Origin: Nephromyces sp. MM_2019
Taxonomy: Eukaryota > Apicomplexa > Aconoidasida > Nephromycida
Direction of reading: 5' to 3'
DNA: 64,000 nucleotides
Assembly (NCBI GenBank): GCA_015657535.1
Contig: JADHZB010000341.1
Span: forward strand, 29,876-93,875
The notes below the pieces were generated by a model. It saw only the letters and a list, made by a program, of their open reading frames with translations. It ran no database searches and had not been told where the DNA came from. This document shows positions 24,057 through 35,340 of this stretch, one piece after another (the stretch's first letter is position 1; every line of letters begins with the position of its first letter). A program made the position numbers and the translations under genes.

Positions 24057-27000
24057 CTAAAATTCTGAAAGTTTACCAAAGTCTCTCGGGTGCTGTATTA
24101 TCAAATTTCCTTGCCCAAACTTTGGTATTGCTTCAAAGTTTTTTGGCCTAGCTTTTCTCATAGGGTTTCTTCTTATTTTTTTAGGTTTTGAATCATTTAA
24201 ATTAAGCCAGCTCAATTCTGTTGGTTGGTTAGTTCTCGCTCTTATTAAGATTTGGGTATTAGTATTTTAAGTTTGCTTTATATATATATGCTTTTTTTAA
24301 AAATAGTTAAGTGTTGCTAGATTTGCTTACTCTTTTACAATTTCCATAGTGTCTTGACCAAATGTATGGTTGAATAGTGAATTTTCACTGCTGATGTTAG
24401 ATTCAAGGTCATTATCTAAGCAAAAATGTTAATGATTCCCATGATCCAAATTTGATTAAAATTTATGCAGGGAATTTATTTTATATATTTTAATTATAAG
24501 GATATTTTATCTCACTATAATCTGAGTCACTTTCTATGTCTTCATTCATTTTAGAGAAATAGTCCATCCATGATTTGAACTTTGATGTTCCTAAAAATGA
24601 AAACAAAGTTTACTGGTAAGAATTAGCAGGGGGGGGGGGNGGGTTCATAGGATTCATTGTATTTATCAATTCCTGGTTTTAGATACGGCCTAAATTGCAT
24701 CTTATTTACAAATTAGTTAAGTTGTGATTGAAATCGATATTCATTAGTCATAATAAACTCCGATAGCCTTTATTAAAATAATGTTAAACTTACCAGAGCT
24801 TTTGTTCAAAACCTTGACTAGGCCATCTAGTTTGTTTTGAATATCTTGAATAGGTGACTTGTAGCTGATAAGTTTTTAAAATCCTGTGGCTGTTGGGAAT
24901 TATTTTATTATTTTAAACAATTTACCTTAATATTTTTCGAACCCAAATAAATAAGCCAAATAAAGCAAAGAGCTGAGGATTGATAAATTAGAAACAAATT
25001 TCCAAAAAGTATAAAAATCGAAACACTAATCTGATCATTTTCTAAAACTGATCCTTATTGTCTATATCTAAATAACTTAATGGGATATCTTGTTTAATGT
25101 TTTTATAAACTTTGATAGGGAAAATCATTAAAGTGATTGTTTTAATGTCTTATAGGTGCCCTAAATTAATTAAAAGTGCTTTTTTTGCCAAACAGCTGTA
25201 TGAAAACTTGTAATTTTAAAGCTATTCGGCTTATAACTTACAATCCTAATAAGCTTTGTCTTTGAGTAAACCTGCAGTTTAATAGTATCCCACTCAGGAT
25301 CCAAGGGCTTAAAGTGTACAGCCCACTTTTCTATCAAAACTTCCAATGATAAGCTCAAAACTAACACTGTAGATGATTTGTAAATTGACCTTCATAAATT
25401 TATTTTAAACAATACTATTAGGTTCAAAATAATAATAAATAAATTTAAATGGATATTAAGTAAATTATGTACGAAAATTACAATGAAATAGGCTACGCCT
25501 GCTTGGCCTAGCTGCCCTAGGGATAGTTAAAAAAAAGGTCACAATCAATGCCGAAGAGTAACTCAAGATAAGCTCAAAGCGCATATATGTCTCTAATTTT
25601 AAGGAGAGGATAAATAAACCCAATAATATTAGTCAAATTGAAATAAAAAAATTAGCTTAAAATACCAGATATAATAGCTAGATAATTCTTTATTGAGTAG
25701 AGTATACCGAAAATGTCCTTTGAAAATCAAAAATTTGTTATTAGTATCAAAATTATCTTTAAACAGGGCTGGAGTATACCTTAATGTCTTGGTTCATAAC
25801 ATTAAATAGGCCATCTAACCTGAGATTGGTAAGAAACAAAGCTTAATTAACCTTTTTGTTCAGAAATTATTTCAAATTTGGGTAATTTATGTATCTTAGA
25901 GTTGTTTTTCTAGCTGCAGGTTATATAAAAAATTTATATCAGTCATTCTATTGCGGAAATCGTTACCGACTTGGAGATTTTTTCCAGTTCTCTTCCTGCA
26001 TTCATGGCTGATTTAGAAAGCCAATCAATCTGAATGAATTACATAATATTTATGCAATGCTTTTGGTGTATGTAAAAAACCAAATTAATTCTTACATTCA
26101 TTTCAGTTCTTCTGTTCCATGCACTCGAATGAAGATAAAAACAAATGTCATCTAAAAAAAAGATTTGTGACAAGGCTTGAATGTTATTATATCTAGTCAT
26201 TCTACTTGAAATATTTTAAAAAAATATATATAACTTAAAACAGTAGTCAATAATTTCAATAATCTTCACCAATATGATTTAGGTCATTGTGATAAACTTG
26301 AAAGGCTGTGTCGGACATGACGTCTTGGCTAGTGCACCGATTTACCATAGCACTTTTGATGATATTGCATATTCTCAACCTATAGTCGTAGTGATTATGA
26401 TTGTTCACTAATGGTTCCAAAAGATTTTCACATTCATTTTCTATAATTGGTGAAGTGCAAAAACCATCAGATTGTAAATTTTTAGATGATCTTGCGCAAG
26501 GATGAGTTATAAGCCTGTTCTCAGTGTCAATGAAACATGCCCCCTCTGAGTATATATCTTCAGGGTTTATTGACGTAGTTAGACCTTGTATTAAGTTGCT
26601 TTTAGCGATAGTTTTATCCAAATCTTTCAGGTATCCCGAGGCTTCATTATAAAGCTCGTCTTCTTCATCAGAATTCTTTTCAAAATCATATTTATGTAAG
26701 TATTGCTCGATATAAGATCTGTAATATGGGTCATGATCCCACAAGAGTTGAGCTATTTCGCATCGCTCGAGTTTATTAACATTTAATATACAATGATCTT
26801 TTTCATCATCAGGAAATTCACGTTTGGCATTCAAAAAGTGACACCGAGTTTTGGATAATGCCATAAGCGATCTAGTGGCATCACCTAAAACATCACAACT
26901 TTCCATTGTTAAGGTTTCAAATTGCTGCAAAACGTCCTTCCAACACCCCAATTCCTTGTTATATTCATTATTAAAGGATCCATTACTAGCCCTTGATATT

Positions 27001-27209
27001 TTTGATTCTGCACTAATCTTAAATTTTATTGTTTCTTCCAATGCTAATTTTCCTTTTTCAATACGACTTTCCAAACCTGAGAGTTTTGTAGCGTTAGAAT
27101 AATTTATGCTATAATAGCCAAGCTTTAAAGTATAAATTATAAAAAATAAATGATATATCAAGAAAATTCCATTCAAAATGGATGATTTAAATAAGAGATT
27201 GGCCTTCAT
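24057..27209 (-). CDS. GEX1: KAR5/GEX1/Brambleberry nuclear-fusion protein
   Basis: This is a predicted nuclear-envelope protein needed for karyogamy after gamete fusion. Exons (minus) are 26270-27209, 26096-26151, 25971-26029, 25780-25819, 25482-25590, 25242-25366, 24926-24972, 24794-24864, 24516-24590, 24331-24415 and 24057-24240, about 596 aa. The lumenal domain carries the family pattern: CWKDVLQQFETLT, SLMALSKTRCHFLNAKR, then DDICFYLHSSAWNRRTEMN and a coiled coil (IDWLSKSAMNAGRELEKIS). C-terminal hydrophobic segments follow: LILSYSSALIVTFFL with PRAARPSRRSLF, LLVLSLSLEVLI, and LFALFGLFIWV. The tail is basic (KPKKIRRNPMRKARP). A start-proximal hydrophobic stretch (GIFLIYHLFFIIYTL) serves as signal or anchor. 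The exon 3 donor must be AA|GTCGGT to hold frame with exon 4, an uncommon donor. Family assignment rests on pattern recognition. Confidence 0.82.
24629..24643. other. Poly-G run with an ambiguous base
   Basis: A run of G containing an N at 24640 lies within an intron of the GEX1-like gene. It marks an uncertain assembly point and does not affect a coding exon. Confidence 0.9.
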
Positions 27210-28600
27210 TTGAAATTATGTTCTGATTGAAACCATGAAGTTTATTATTTAATTCCTCTATTTTACAAACTTTAAGAAAAAAAATTTTGAGCAACAAAAT
27301 CGGGTTTTTAAAAATTATCAAAGAGAAAAAGTGTTTGATTGCTGCCAATGTTGCTTACTTTTTGATAATTTCATTGAAAACGATTAGCTAGCTTGTTTTT
27401 ACAAGTTTAGCATTGTAAGTCAGCTAGCTAATCATTTGCTTGAAAATTAGTGACTACCAATTTTTTGCTTTTTTTAAAGACACAATTTTGTTTCTAATTG
27501 AAAACTTATAAACAAAGTTTTGGTAGTTTGTTTACTTCACGAGATAAAACAATGGCAAAACACAAGTCTATTTTTAGCCTACTTTTCATAGAAAGAGTTC
27601 AATGACTTATTGCTTTTTGCCTACATTGTAATGAAAGGCCCACACTAAAGCACAAAGTGATACTTTAATAAAAATCAATACATTCCAATCTTGTTAGTCT
27701 TAAACGGAATTTTTCAAAATTTATTAATTTGTTCATTATAGATATCGCAATTGTTAGAACTTGACAAACCTGAAACAAAAATTGCGGTTGTGATTTCTTA
27801 TTTTCATGCCCATCTCTCCAATAAAAAGCTTGACAAAGTTGCTAATTGTGACAATACGTAATCAATAATAACGACTTAATGAGATATAAAAATCGTTAAT
27901 TTTAACTTTATGGAGTTATTAATTTTCTCGACATTGTTTTGCCAACAAAAAAACAAAATTATATTGAGCTACATTGTTGATAACTCCAGCCTACCTTTAG
28001 ATTTAATAAACCACGAATAATCATCAAAATTTTAATGTCTTTTATTACAGCTAAAAATGGTATTGTATTCACGGAGTGATATAGAGATTTTTCTAATGTA
28101 ATTTAATAAGGGTCTCCACACTCAGTCATCATTCTTATTTAGAAATAATTAAATTTAAAATAATACATTTAATATTTCAAAATTGATAGTCTAATTGCCT
28201 GCTAAACAATTTGGTTAGTTTTAGAAGAATACAAAATTTTTTTAACAATAATTTATTTATCAAATACTAGCATAATTTACAAATATAAATAAAATATTGA
28301 ATTGAATCCTGGAGAGTTTAAACCCAGATTAATTGGAACACTATTACAAATTGATCTCAGTATGTATAAAAGACTCGATTTAGCTTAAAATAATATTTAA
28401 ATCTGAGCATAGCTATTAATGTCTTTGCTCAGAAGTATTAGGTTATAGATTTTCCTAGAAATGCTCTGCGAGGAAATATGTTTATAATCTATTTCAAGCA
28501 TCAGTTAGCCATAATATCAATTATTTTCCTATAAATTGTTATGGAAAATATCCAGTTAATGAATGCCTAGATAGTATTTAATGTATCTTTGGAATTATAA
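27210..28600. other. Divergent promoter region, GEX1 / hydrolase, with inverted repeat
   Basis: This 1.4 kb AT-rich spacer lies between two divergent genes. A perfect 12-nt inverted repeat (GATTAGCTAGCT at 27382-27393, its complement at 27422-27433) sits about 170 nt upstream of the GEX1 start. No coding exon was recognised. Confidence 0.45.
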
Positions 28601-31600
28601 ATGTCTAAAATTGCTCGTGAAAGAATGAACTCCTCTTGTGTGGATTTCTTTAAACAAAATATATTGGGAAAGTGCTGCATTGATAATTTAACCGAAGAAC
28701 AAACTAAGAAAAGGGTGGAAAATATAAGCGAAGACCAAAGGCGATATATATATGAGGCTATAAATCCAAGCACGCTTAGAATGGGATATAAGCCATTGTT
28801 TTTCAATAAATGTGAGTTTATGTTTCCAATAATAATTAAAAATTTAAACTAGTAATATTCTACTAAAATTTTTCTTCTAGTTCGATGTTTTCTAAAATAA
28901 AAATTTAAAACTCATTTTAGGTGATAATTTAAACCTTAATTATGAGTCGGAGGAAACAAAACAGTCATACATAAAAATGTTCGAGGATGAGGTTGAGGGA
29001 CTTCTATGTGAGAACAAAATTTTGGTTAGCTGTTTAGTATCCATTTCATCACAAGTAATTTTTTATACGCTAAATAAACCCCTTGCCTGTTAGGATAACA
29101 AAAAGCGTCGCTCTTGGCAATCTATCGCCTGTTATAGCCAAAAGAGTTTCAAAAATATGTGCTTTGATGAAATATCTTTCTATCTTAAACTTCCAAAGAT
29201 ATTTTCAAAAGGTTGGACAGAATTACTATTGATACAGCTCCAAAATAATCAAGTGCGTGTTGCAAATTCATAAGTGAAAGTTATAACTCAAATCAATCAC
29301 AAATTATTGTACAAAATTAACATAGAAAATCAGGGAAGACGGAAATCAATATTGTTATATACTTGGGATGGTAAAAATTCAAAAAATTATCAGATTTCCC
29401 TTAGGCTCTTGGAACAACATAATTTCTGGGCAAAAAACTTCTCAATTGGAAAAATCCTTAAAAGTGGAAATAATAGCTAACAAAACAAATCCTAATATAA
29501 GTGGTAACATGAATGATGATAAATTTCGATTGTTCGTTTTCCTTGGTGGTAAGGACATGATTGCATTAGATTGGCTACCTTTTATAGCAAGCCTGCTAGA
29601 ATTTGTTTCACTGGAGACTATTAAAACAAAACTAAACAATGAAATGTTATTAACTTTAGAAAGTCGTTACAATTGTAGCACGAGAGAAAAAACATTAATT
29701 TCATCACAAATATTAAATTCACAAATACTTGAAGAAAATTCTTGCATTTTACCAAAAATAGCTTCAAAAATATCGCCTACAGCTAACACAAAGTATTGTA
29801 AGAATTATGAAAATGAAGATAGCTCGAAAATAGCTTCAGGAATTAATAACCTAATCAGTAACAAATTGAGAGATACTAATTATTCTGTAAGCAAAAGTCA
29901 GCCCAACACAAAAGTTTCAAACTACCCAAAAAGTTCTAACCAGGATAAAAATCCATTGCAATTAATTGAGAGTCCTATAAAACTTTTAGAGGCATCCAAT
30001 GATATAGGGGTTAAAATTCCTTTACTTATTAGTGATGATTTTGCTTTTTTGTTAATAGATTATCCTGGATTTGGATTTAACTCAGGGGATCCCGATCCTC
30101 AATCATGTGTTGAAACCGCTTTGAAAGTGAGTCAAGAATTTTGTTTTGTTTCATATAAATTAGTGGTTGACTTTACAGCTAAAATTCGTGTTAAGATAAG
30201 AATTTACGTACCTCAAATCGTGGTAATTATAATACAGGCACTAAAGAGAACCCTCATCAGTTTAAATCACAATTTAATAGAACTATCGATAATTGGTTAT
30301 TCACTTGGAACAGCAGTAGGATTGAAGCTTATAAATTGCCTATTAAAGCATTTTTCGGCTAGAAAGTAATGATGCTTGTCATAGAACCTTCTTTTAACGA
30401 ACCCATATTCAAATTCAATATAATAATAACTCATATGGCATGCAGAAACTGTCAACTTGACGGATATGGAATTGATAAAAATTCAGATCTCTGTAATTCA
30501 CGAAGTTTTATAGATTATAAGATTGAAAGTAAGTAAATAAAATTGTTTTGGTTGTCTAAAAAATCAAGGCTAGGGTAAAAGCTATATAGATATAATATCC
30601 TTACAAGTAAATTCAATATCAATAAGAAAAAGCAATCACAAAAATAGTTTATAAAAGTGCTTTCAACTTTTGTAACATTAGCTTACTGTTGCTGTTAATT
30701 TACAAGACTTGTGTGGGGTATAAGCGTTGTTGAAAATTTTTGAATTTCAGAATATTTTCTTGTGCAATACTAGTACACTTAATGAAAAACAACAGTAACC
30801 CCGCAAAAATTTTCTTGCATCTTTCTACCTTTCTAGGATATAAATGTGAGTGTGAAGTTCCAGAAATAAATTTTAACTCTTGTTCAAACCCATTATTGAA
30901 TACCAGCGAAGATGATGATAATCTCTGGTATCAAATAGATACTCTATTGAAACTTGAATATAAAACAGTTAAATTTTTGATAAATACAGCCGTATATCAA
31001 GGATTTCAGACTTTTTGATGATATGTCCTTTTACGAGCATTCCAGATATAGCGTTGTCTATTTTTAAAGTCCCAAGTTTGATGGTGGGCATTTCTAAAAC
31101 CATATTGAAGGCATTTCAGGAAGAATCAACAAAGTTTGAACTGCATGAAAAAATTGACCCATAACCAGTAATTTTTATTTGCTTACTCATTGTTTTGTTA
31201 TATATAATTATCAGATGGGATAATATTTCTAGTTTGAATGAAACTCTAAACCTAATGAATAACTGTAAGATCGTATACTCACTTAGACAACGTACTGAAA
31301 TTATATCCCAAGAGCTTGTCTAGGTCAAGAAATAATTAATGATCTCCAAATTCACATCTTCCATGGAACTAAAGATGATATCGTTCCAAACTGGATGATA
31401 AGCAAAATTTTTTCAACCATCAGCACTGGTATTGAGTCTAATGGTACCAAACTAGTAAGTAGGTACAAAACTATAAAAAAGGAAAGTTGTGAGTTTGAAA
31501 ATGGCATGCGTGTTGAAGTAAGTTGAGTAGCTTACTTGATAGTCATACATTCTATACGAACAGAGGAGAGTTAATTGTTGTATATATGTACATATTTCCA

Positions 31601-31730
31601 GATTAATAAAGTTGAAGATGCAGATCATAAAACAATTTTACACAAACCTTACTCATCTGTAATATTTAAGAGCTTTGTGCCTTTGCTCAGAAGTTCTTTT
31701 TATGGGAGCTTACAAAATCGAAAAAAATAA
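28601..31730 (+). CDS. Alpha/beta hydrolase with long N-terminal extension
   Basis: This is a serine hydrolase of the ABHD13/17 (BEM46-like) kind; the substrate is unknown. Exons 28601-28811, 28921-29024, 29094-29252, 29334-29370, 29405-30126, 30238-30365, 30751-30845, 31010-31133, 31215-31264, 31324-31517 and 31602-31730 give 650 aa in frame. Seen in order: strand FRLFVFLGG, LLIDYPGFGFNSG (oxyanion region), nucleophile elbow IIGYSLGTA, CPFTSIPDIAL, WDNISSL, HIFHGTKDDIVP (acidic residue) and ADHKTIL (catalytic His). The triad is therefore complete. An Asn/Ser/Lys-rich insertion lies between the first strand and DYPGFG. The intron after 29370 would be only 34 nt, and several internal introns have weak donors, so details may shift. 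It is divergent from the GEX1 gene. Confidence 0.8.
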
Positions 31731-32261
31731 AAAAAAAATTTTGCTAAGCAAGATGTTATATACCACTAAAAGATAATACATTTTGCATGACAAATTTTTA
31801 GAATAAGTAAACAGTTTCATACTATATGGACCTAACCCCGAAAATTATAAATGCTTTGCTACATGCAGTGAATAGAATTGTTAAGCAGCGAATCGAGATT
31901 CTTAACTGATACACAGAGTTCGTAGAAAGTAGGTATTTAACTTCATAATGTTGCAAACTTAGCAGAGACGATTTAATTAAGTTGGTTTGCGGAGAGTAGG
32001 TGTATTATAAATCAAAACAATGGGAATTTAACGCCCATATATTTTTACTTGTGCAATTTATACATTATTTATCATTTTTTAAAATATACTCGCTTAATTT
32101 TATAAATATCAAGCTATACAATTAGTAAGCTGACACAAAAAAAAGCTTTAATAGGTTTGATTGGTTCAACAGAAATTTTGCATTGAGTTATAAATTAAGA
32201 TTTTTACAACTTTTAAGGGAAACCACCGCTAAAACTCTATGTTCGAATAAACACTTCATTC
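31731..32261. other. Intergenic spacer
   Basis: This AT-rich spacer lies between the hydrolase and SLX1. Nothing else was recognised. Confidence 0.5.
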
Positions 32262-33514
32262 ATGAGCTTTCCAAGTACAATTGATTTCGTCGATTTAGGA
32301 TCTTCCCAGGATGAAGACCAATTTGAACTTTTTCATAACAACTCCACAGACACATACAATTCATACGTTTCAGCTTTGAATTCAAAACCAACTTGCGCAA
32401 ATATTATCAGTGAAGGAAACCAAAATCAAAACTTTTGCTACCTACTTCGTTCTATTTCATCCAAGAATAGTTTTTACATTGGATACACAAAAGATCCCCA
32501 AAAAAGAATTGAACAGCACAATGGTATAATTAAAAATGGGGCAAAAAAGACTATAAGGTAACGATAATCATATTTCACACTAAAGTACCTTAACTGCGTA
32601 TGCTCATGCTAAATATCATAGTAGCCCTAAGCCACTTATCTATTAATATAGATATTAAACATTTGAAAGCTAATCTTTTACCCTTTAAACTAAATCCTAA
32701 TATAAATTTTCTGACTTGAAGAAGCCGCCCTTGGTCCATGGAATGCATTGTCACTGGATTCCCAGAAAAGGTGGTAGCTCTACAATTTGAATGGATTTGG
32801 CAAAATCCTGGAATATCCAAGAGGAGCCGAAGCATATTTGAAAGCTGCATTTCTTGTCAACCTCATAGGCACAATTTAAAAGAAAAAAATTTATCACATT
32901 TCCGATTGAATAAGCAAACTGCTATAAGAAGGCTGAAACAATCAAGAAGTTTGTTCTTACACCTAGCTTGGATGATTTACCTATGCTCTATGCACCCTTT
33001 CAACAATTTTCCCCTATCAGTCTACTTTATGAATGACAATACTTTTACTTTTTACATAGATAAAGTTGCCCCTTGGCTTCCCTTTACACCATCAACCCAA
33101 ACATATTTAGCCCCATTAGAAACCTTCAAATTTAAGCACCAAATTGTAGAAGTTTCTAACTCAGAGTATACGCATGTGATTAAGGGAACAGATAATTCTG
33201 ATATTCAAACTTCTTCAGCATTGTGCAACTCAGACTTAATCCAAAAAAAAAACCATCCGAGCATCACACCTACAAGCCTTATTTCCTTACCCCAAAGTGC
33301 AGCAAATGAGCTAACATGCTCTTATTGCCTTGATCCATTTTTATATGACAACCTACTTCGAAAGAAAGCACATTGTCCAAAATGTAACGCTTCTTATCAT
33401 TTGACTTGTTTAGCTCGATCAAATGAGCCTTCAACCATTTTTAACTTCATTCCCAGTTCTATATTCTGTTATTGTTGCCTAGAGAAATCTGAGTGGAAAC
33501 AATGTTTCAACTGA
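32262..33514 (+). CDS. SLX1: SLX1 structure-specific endonuclease subunit
   Basis: This is the catalytic subunit of the SLX1-SLX4 nuclease, which cuts branched DNA such as Holliday junctions and flaps. Two exons, 32262-32557 and 32725-33514, join in phase 2 to give 361 aa. The GIY-YIG domain shows CYLLRS (59-64), FYIGYTKDP (71-79), the catalytic Arg in RIEQHNG (82-88), then RPWSMECIVTGFPEKVVALQ across the splice junction, with FEWIWQNP. A C-terminal Cys/His-rich RING/PHD-type zinc domain follows (CSYCLDPF, HCPKCNASYHLTCL, FCYCC). All catalytic features of the family are kept. The N-terminal ~55 residues are a polar extension. The frame running into the zinc domain is unbroken. Confidence 0.95.
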
Positions 33515-34704
33515 GCTCATTTTAAAAATGCTTCAATACCAACGTCTATTTTATGGAATTATTTAACTTTGATTTCAATTAGCTTCTAATAATTATCTAT
33601 GATTTATTGGCATTCTTATAGCTTAGTAATTCGAAATGATCATTGAGTAAAACAATTTAAAACATCAATCTCTACTCAGGCTTCAAATATTTTATAAAGC
33701 TTAAAAATTCTAATTTGATTTGAATTGGAAAACGAGAGTCGTAAATGGTATAGGGCACATAAATAAAAGTCCTTGATCAGAGAAGATAAAATATATAATA
33801 TGCCTAAATATCTTAATACTTAAGAAACAATTTGAATTAAGTCACATATTATAAGTATTTTTAGCGATAGAATTATAATTAATTAATATATTAAGCTTTA
33901 AATCAAAGCTATAATATCTATTATTGTTATGATCAAAACAAGGTTAAAAATAAACTCATTGTTGAGCACTAACAGTAGTGTGGAATTTAAGCATCAAGTA
34001 GGCAGAGCTTTGAGCAATTGAAGCAAATGAATGTGGTTTAAGAGGTGAAAAAAGAGGCCTCTTTTAAGGGAAAGTATTCAATGTTATTTTTTCAAGTTTT
34101 CTATTATTTAGCACTGCAAATACTATTGTGATCACTCTACTAATCAAGTATGCACAAGCAGCTTATGTACGAGTATTTTTTGCTATTTTAAAATTCCCTT
34201 ATCATAGGTTTGTAATAGGGGATGGCAGGAGTGCAACAAAAATCATGTCTTACAAACTAACACACTAAAAATCAATCTGCCCCTTAATAAACAATTTGAT
34301 CTCCTTTAACTAGATAAATTGCGAGGACACAACTCCATCAATAAATAACTTTTCACTTTTAAACTATTCTTTTATTTTTCATTTATAAATTCTTTCTATA
34401 ATCTATATTGAATTTTAAACTCAACTTTTAATATCTTCCAATCCTGTGTCTTTTGGCATATCATTAGATTATTACATATATTGAAGTAAGTATCAAGACC
34501 TCATCTTGGCATTTCCTATTAGCTAAAACAAGCCTTGTCTCCAATTTCTCATTATCAGTTTTAAATTTCATTAGCTTTTACAATATTATTTTTTCAATTA
34601 CACACTAAATTTATTCCCACTGATACACTAAATAGAACCACAGCAATCTTTGTCTACATCTCAACTTATATTACTTTTGCATTTTCACATTAGAATACTT
34701 AAAG
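33515..34704. other. Intergenic region and H2B promoter
   Basis: This 1.2 kb AT-rich spacer has no recognisable exon. It contains a perfect 16-nt palindrome (AAAAGAGGCCTCTTTT) at 34050-34065, about 640 nt before the H2B start. Confidence 0.45.
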
Positions 34705-35076
34705 ATGTCTGGAAAAGGACCTTCTCAAAAATCTCAATCAGCTAAAAAGACTCCTGGTAAAGCTCCACCAAGAGGCCTTCGCCGAAAGAAGAGAACAGAA
34801 TCATTTGCTCTTTACATTTATAAAGTCTTGAAACAAGTTCACCCAGAAACTGGTGTCAGCAAAAAGTCGATGTCTATTATGAATTCTTTCATCAATGATA
34901 TTTTCGATAGATTAGCAACAGAAGCTGTGAAGCTTATTCGTTATAACAAAAAGAGAACTTTATCATCTAGGGAAATCCAAACAGCTGTAAGACTTATGTT
35001 ACCAGGAGAGTTGTCAAAACACGCTGTTTCAGAAGGAACTAAGGCTGTTACAAAATATACCACCTCCAATGCATAA
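34705..35076 (+). CDS. H2B: Histone H2B
   Basis: This is a core nucleosome histone. It is a single exon of 123 aa. The histone fold is intact: [19 protein letters not shown], then [40 protein letters not shown] and [13 protein letters not shown]. The N-terminal tail starts [20 protein letters not shown] and continues into an RRKKRTES basic patch, closely resembling apicomplexan H2B. This is one of the best taxonomic pointers in the window. The lack of introns agrees with histone genes elsewhere. It is probably a canonical H2B rather than the apicomplexan H2B.Z variant, though a database comparison would settle this. Confidence 0.97.
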   Translation: MSGKGPSQKSQSAKKTPGKAPPRGLRRKKRTESFALYIYKVLKQVHPETGVSKKSMSIMNSFINDIFDRLATEAVKLIRYNKKRTLSSREIQTAVRLMLPGELSKHAVSEGTKAVTKYTTSNA

Positions 35077-35340
35077 ATCTTAAAATTTAAATCTTTATCA
35101 ACCTCCTTTATTTTTAAGTTTGATTGTCAATGGGATATACTCAGTATCTTTTTCATTTAAGATATTCTATCAGCATTGTTACTTTAAAAAATTTACGACT
35201 AACATTTTTAATTTGTGTGAGAAAATTTGTTCTCTTTTCACTTTAAAGCAAAAACTATTAATTCAACAATTCAAAAAAATATATATGTCCTATAAACTTC
35301 CAAGCTGCATTCATAATTTTACAAATTAATATTTGAATTT

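Noticed and set aside
23966..24151. Plus-strand frame, 61 aa
   Set aside because: It overlaps the minus-strand last exon of the GEX1-like gene, which reads far better (basic, proline-containing tail), and shows no family resemblance.
24629..24643. G-quadruplex or regulatory G-run
   Set aside because: The run contains an N and is likely a sequencing or assembly artefact within an intron.
30740..31018. Single 92-aa frame in the hydrolase region
   Set aside because: Only its first part (30751-30845) is coding; a GTGAGT donor at 30846 and the CAG acceptor at 31007-31009 carry on to the CPFTSI block in the right phase.
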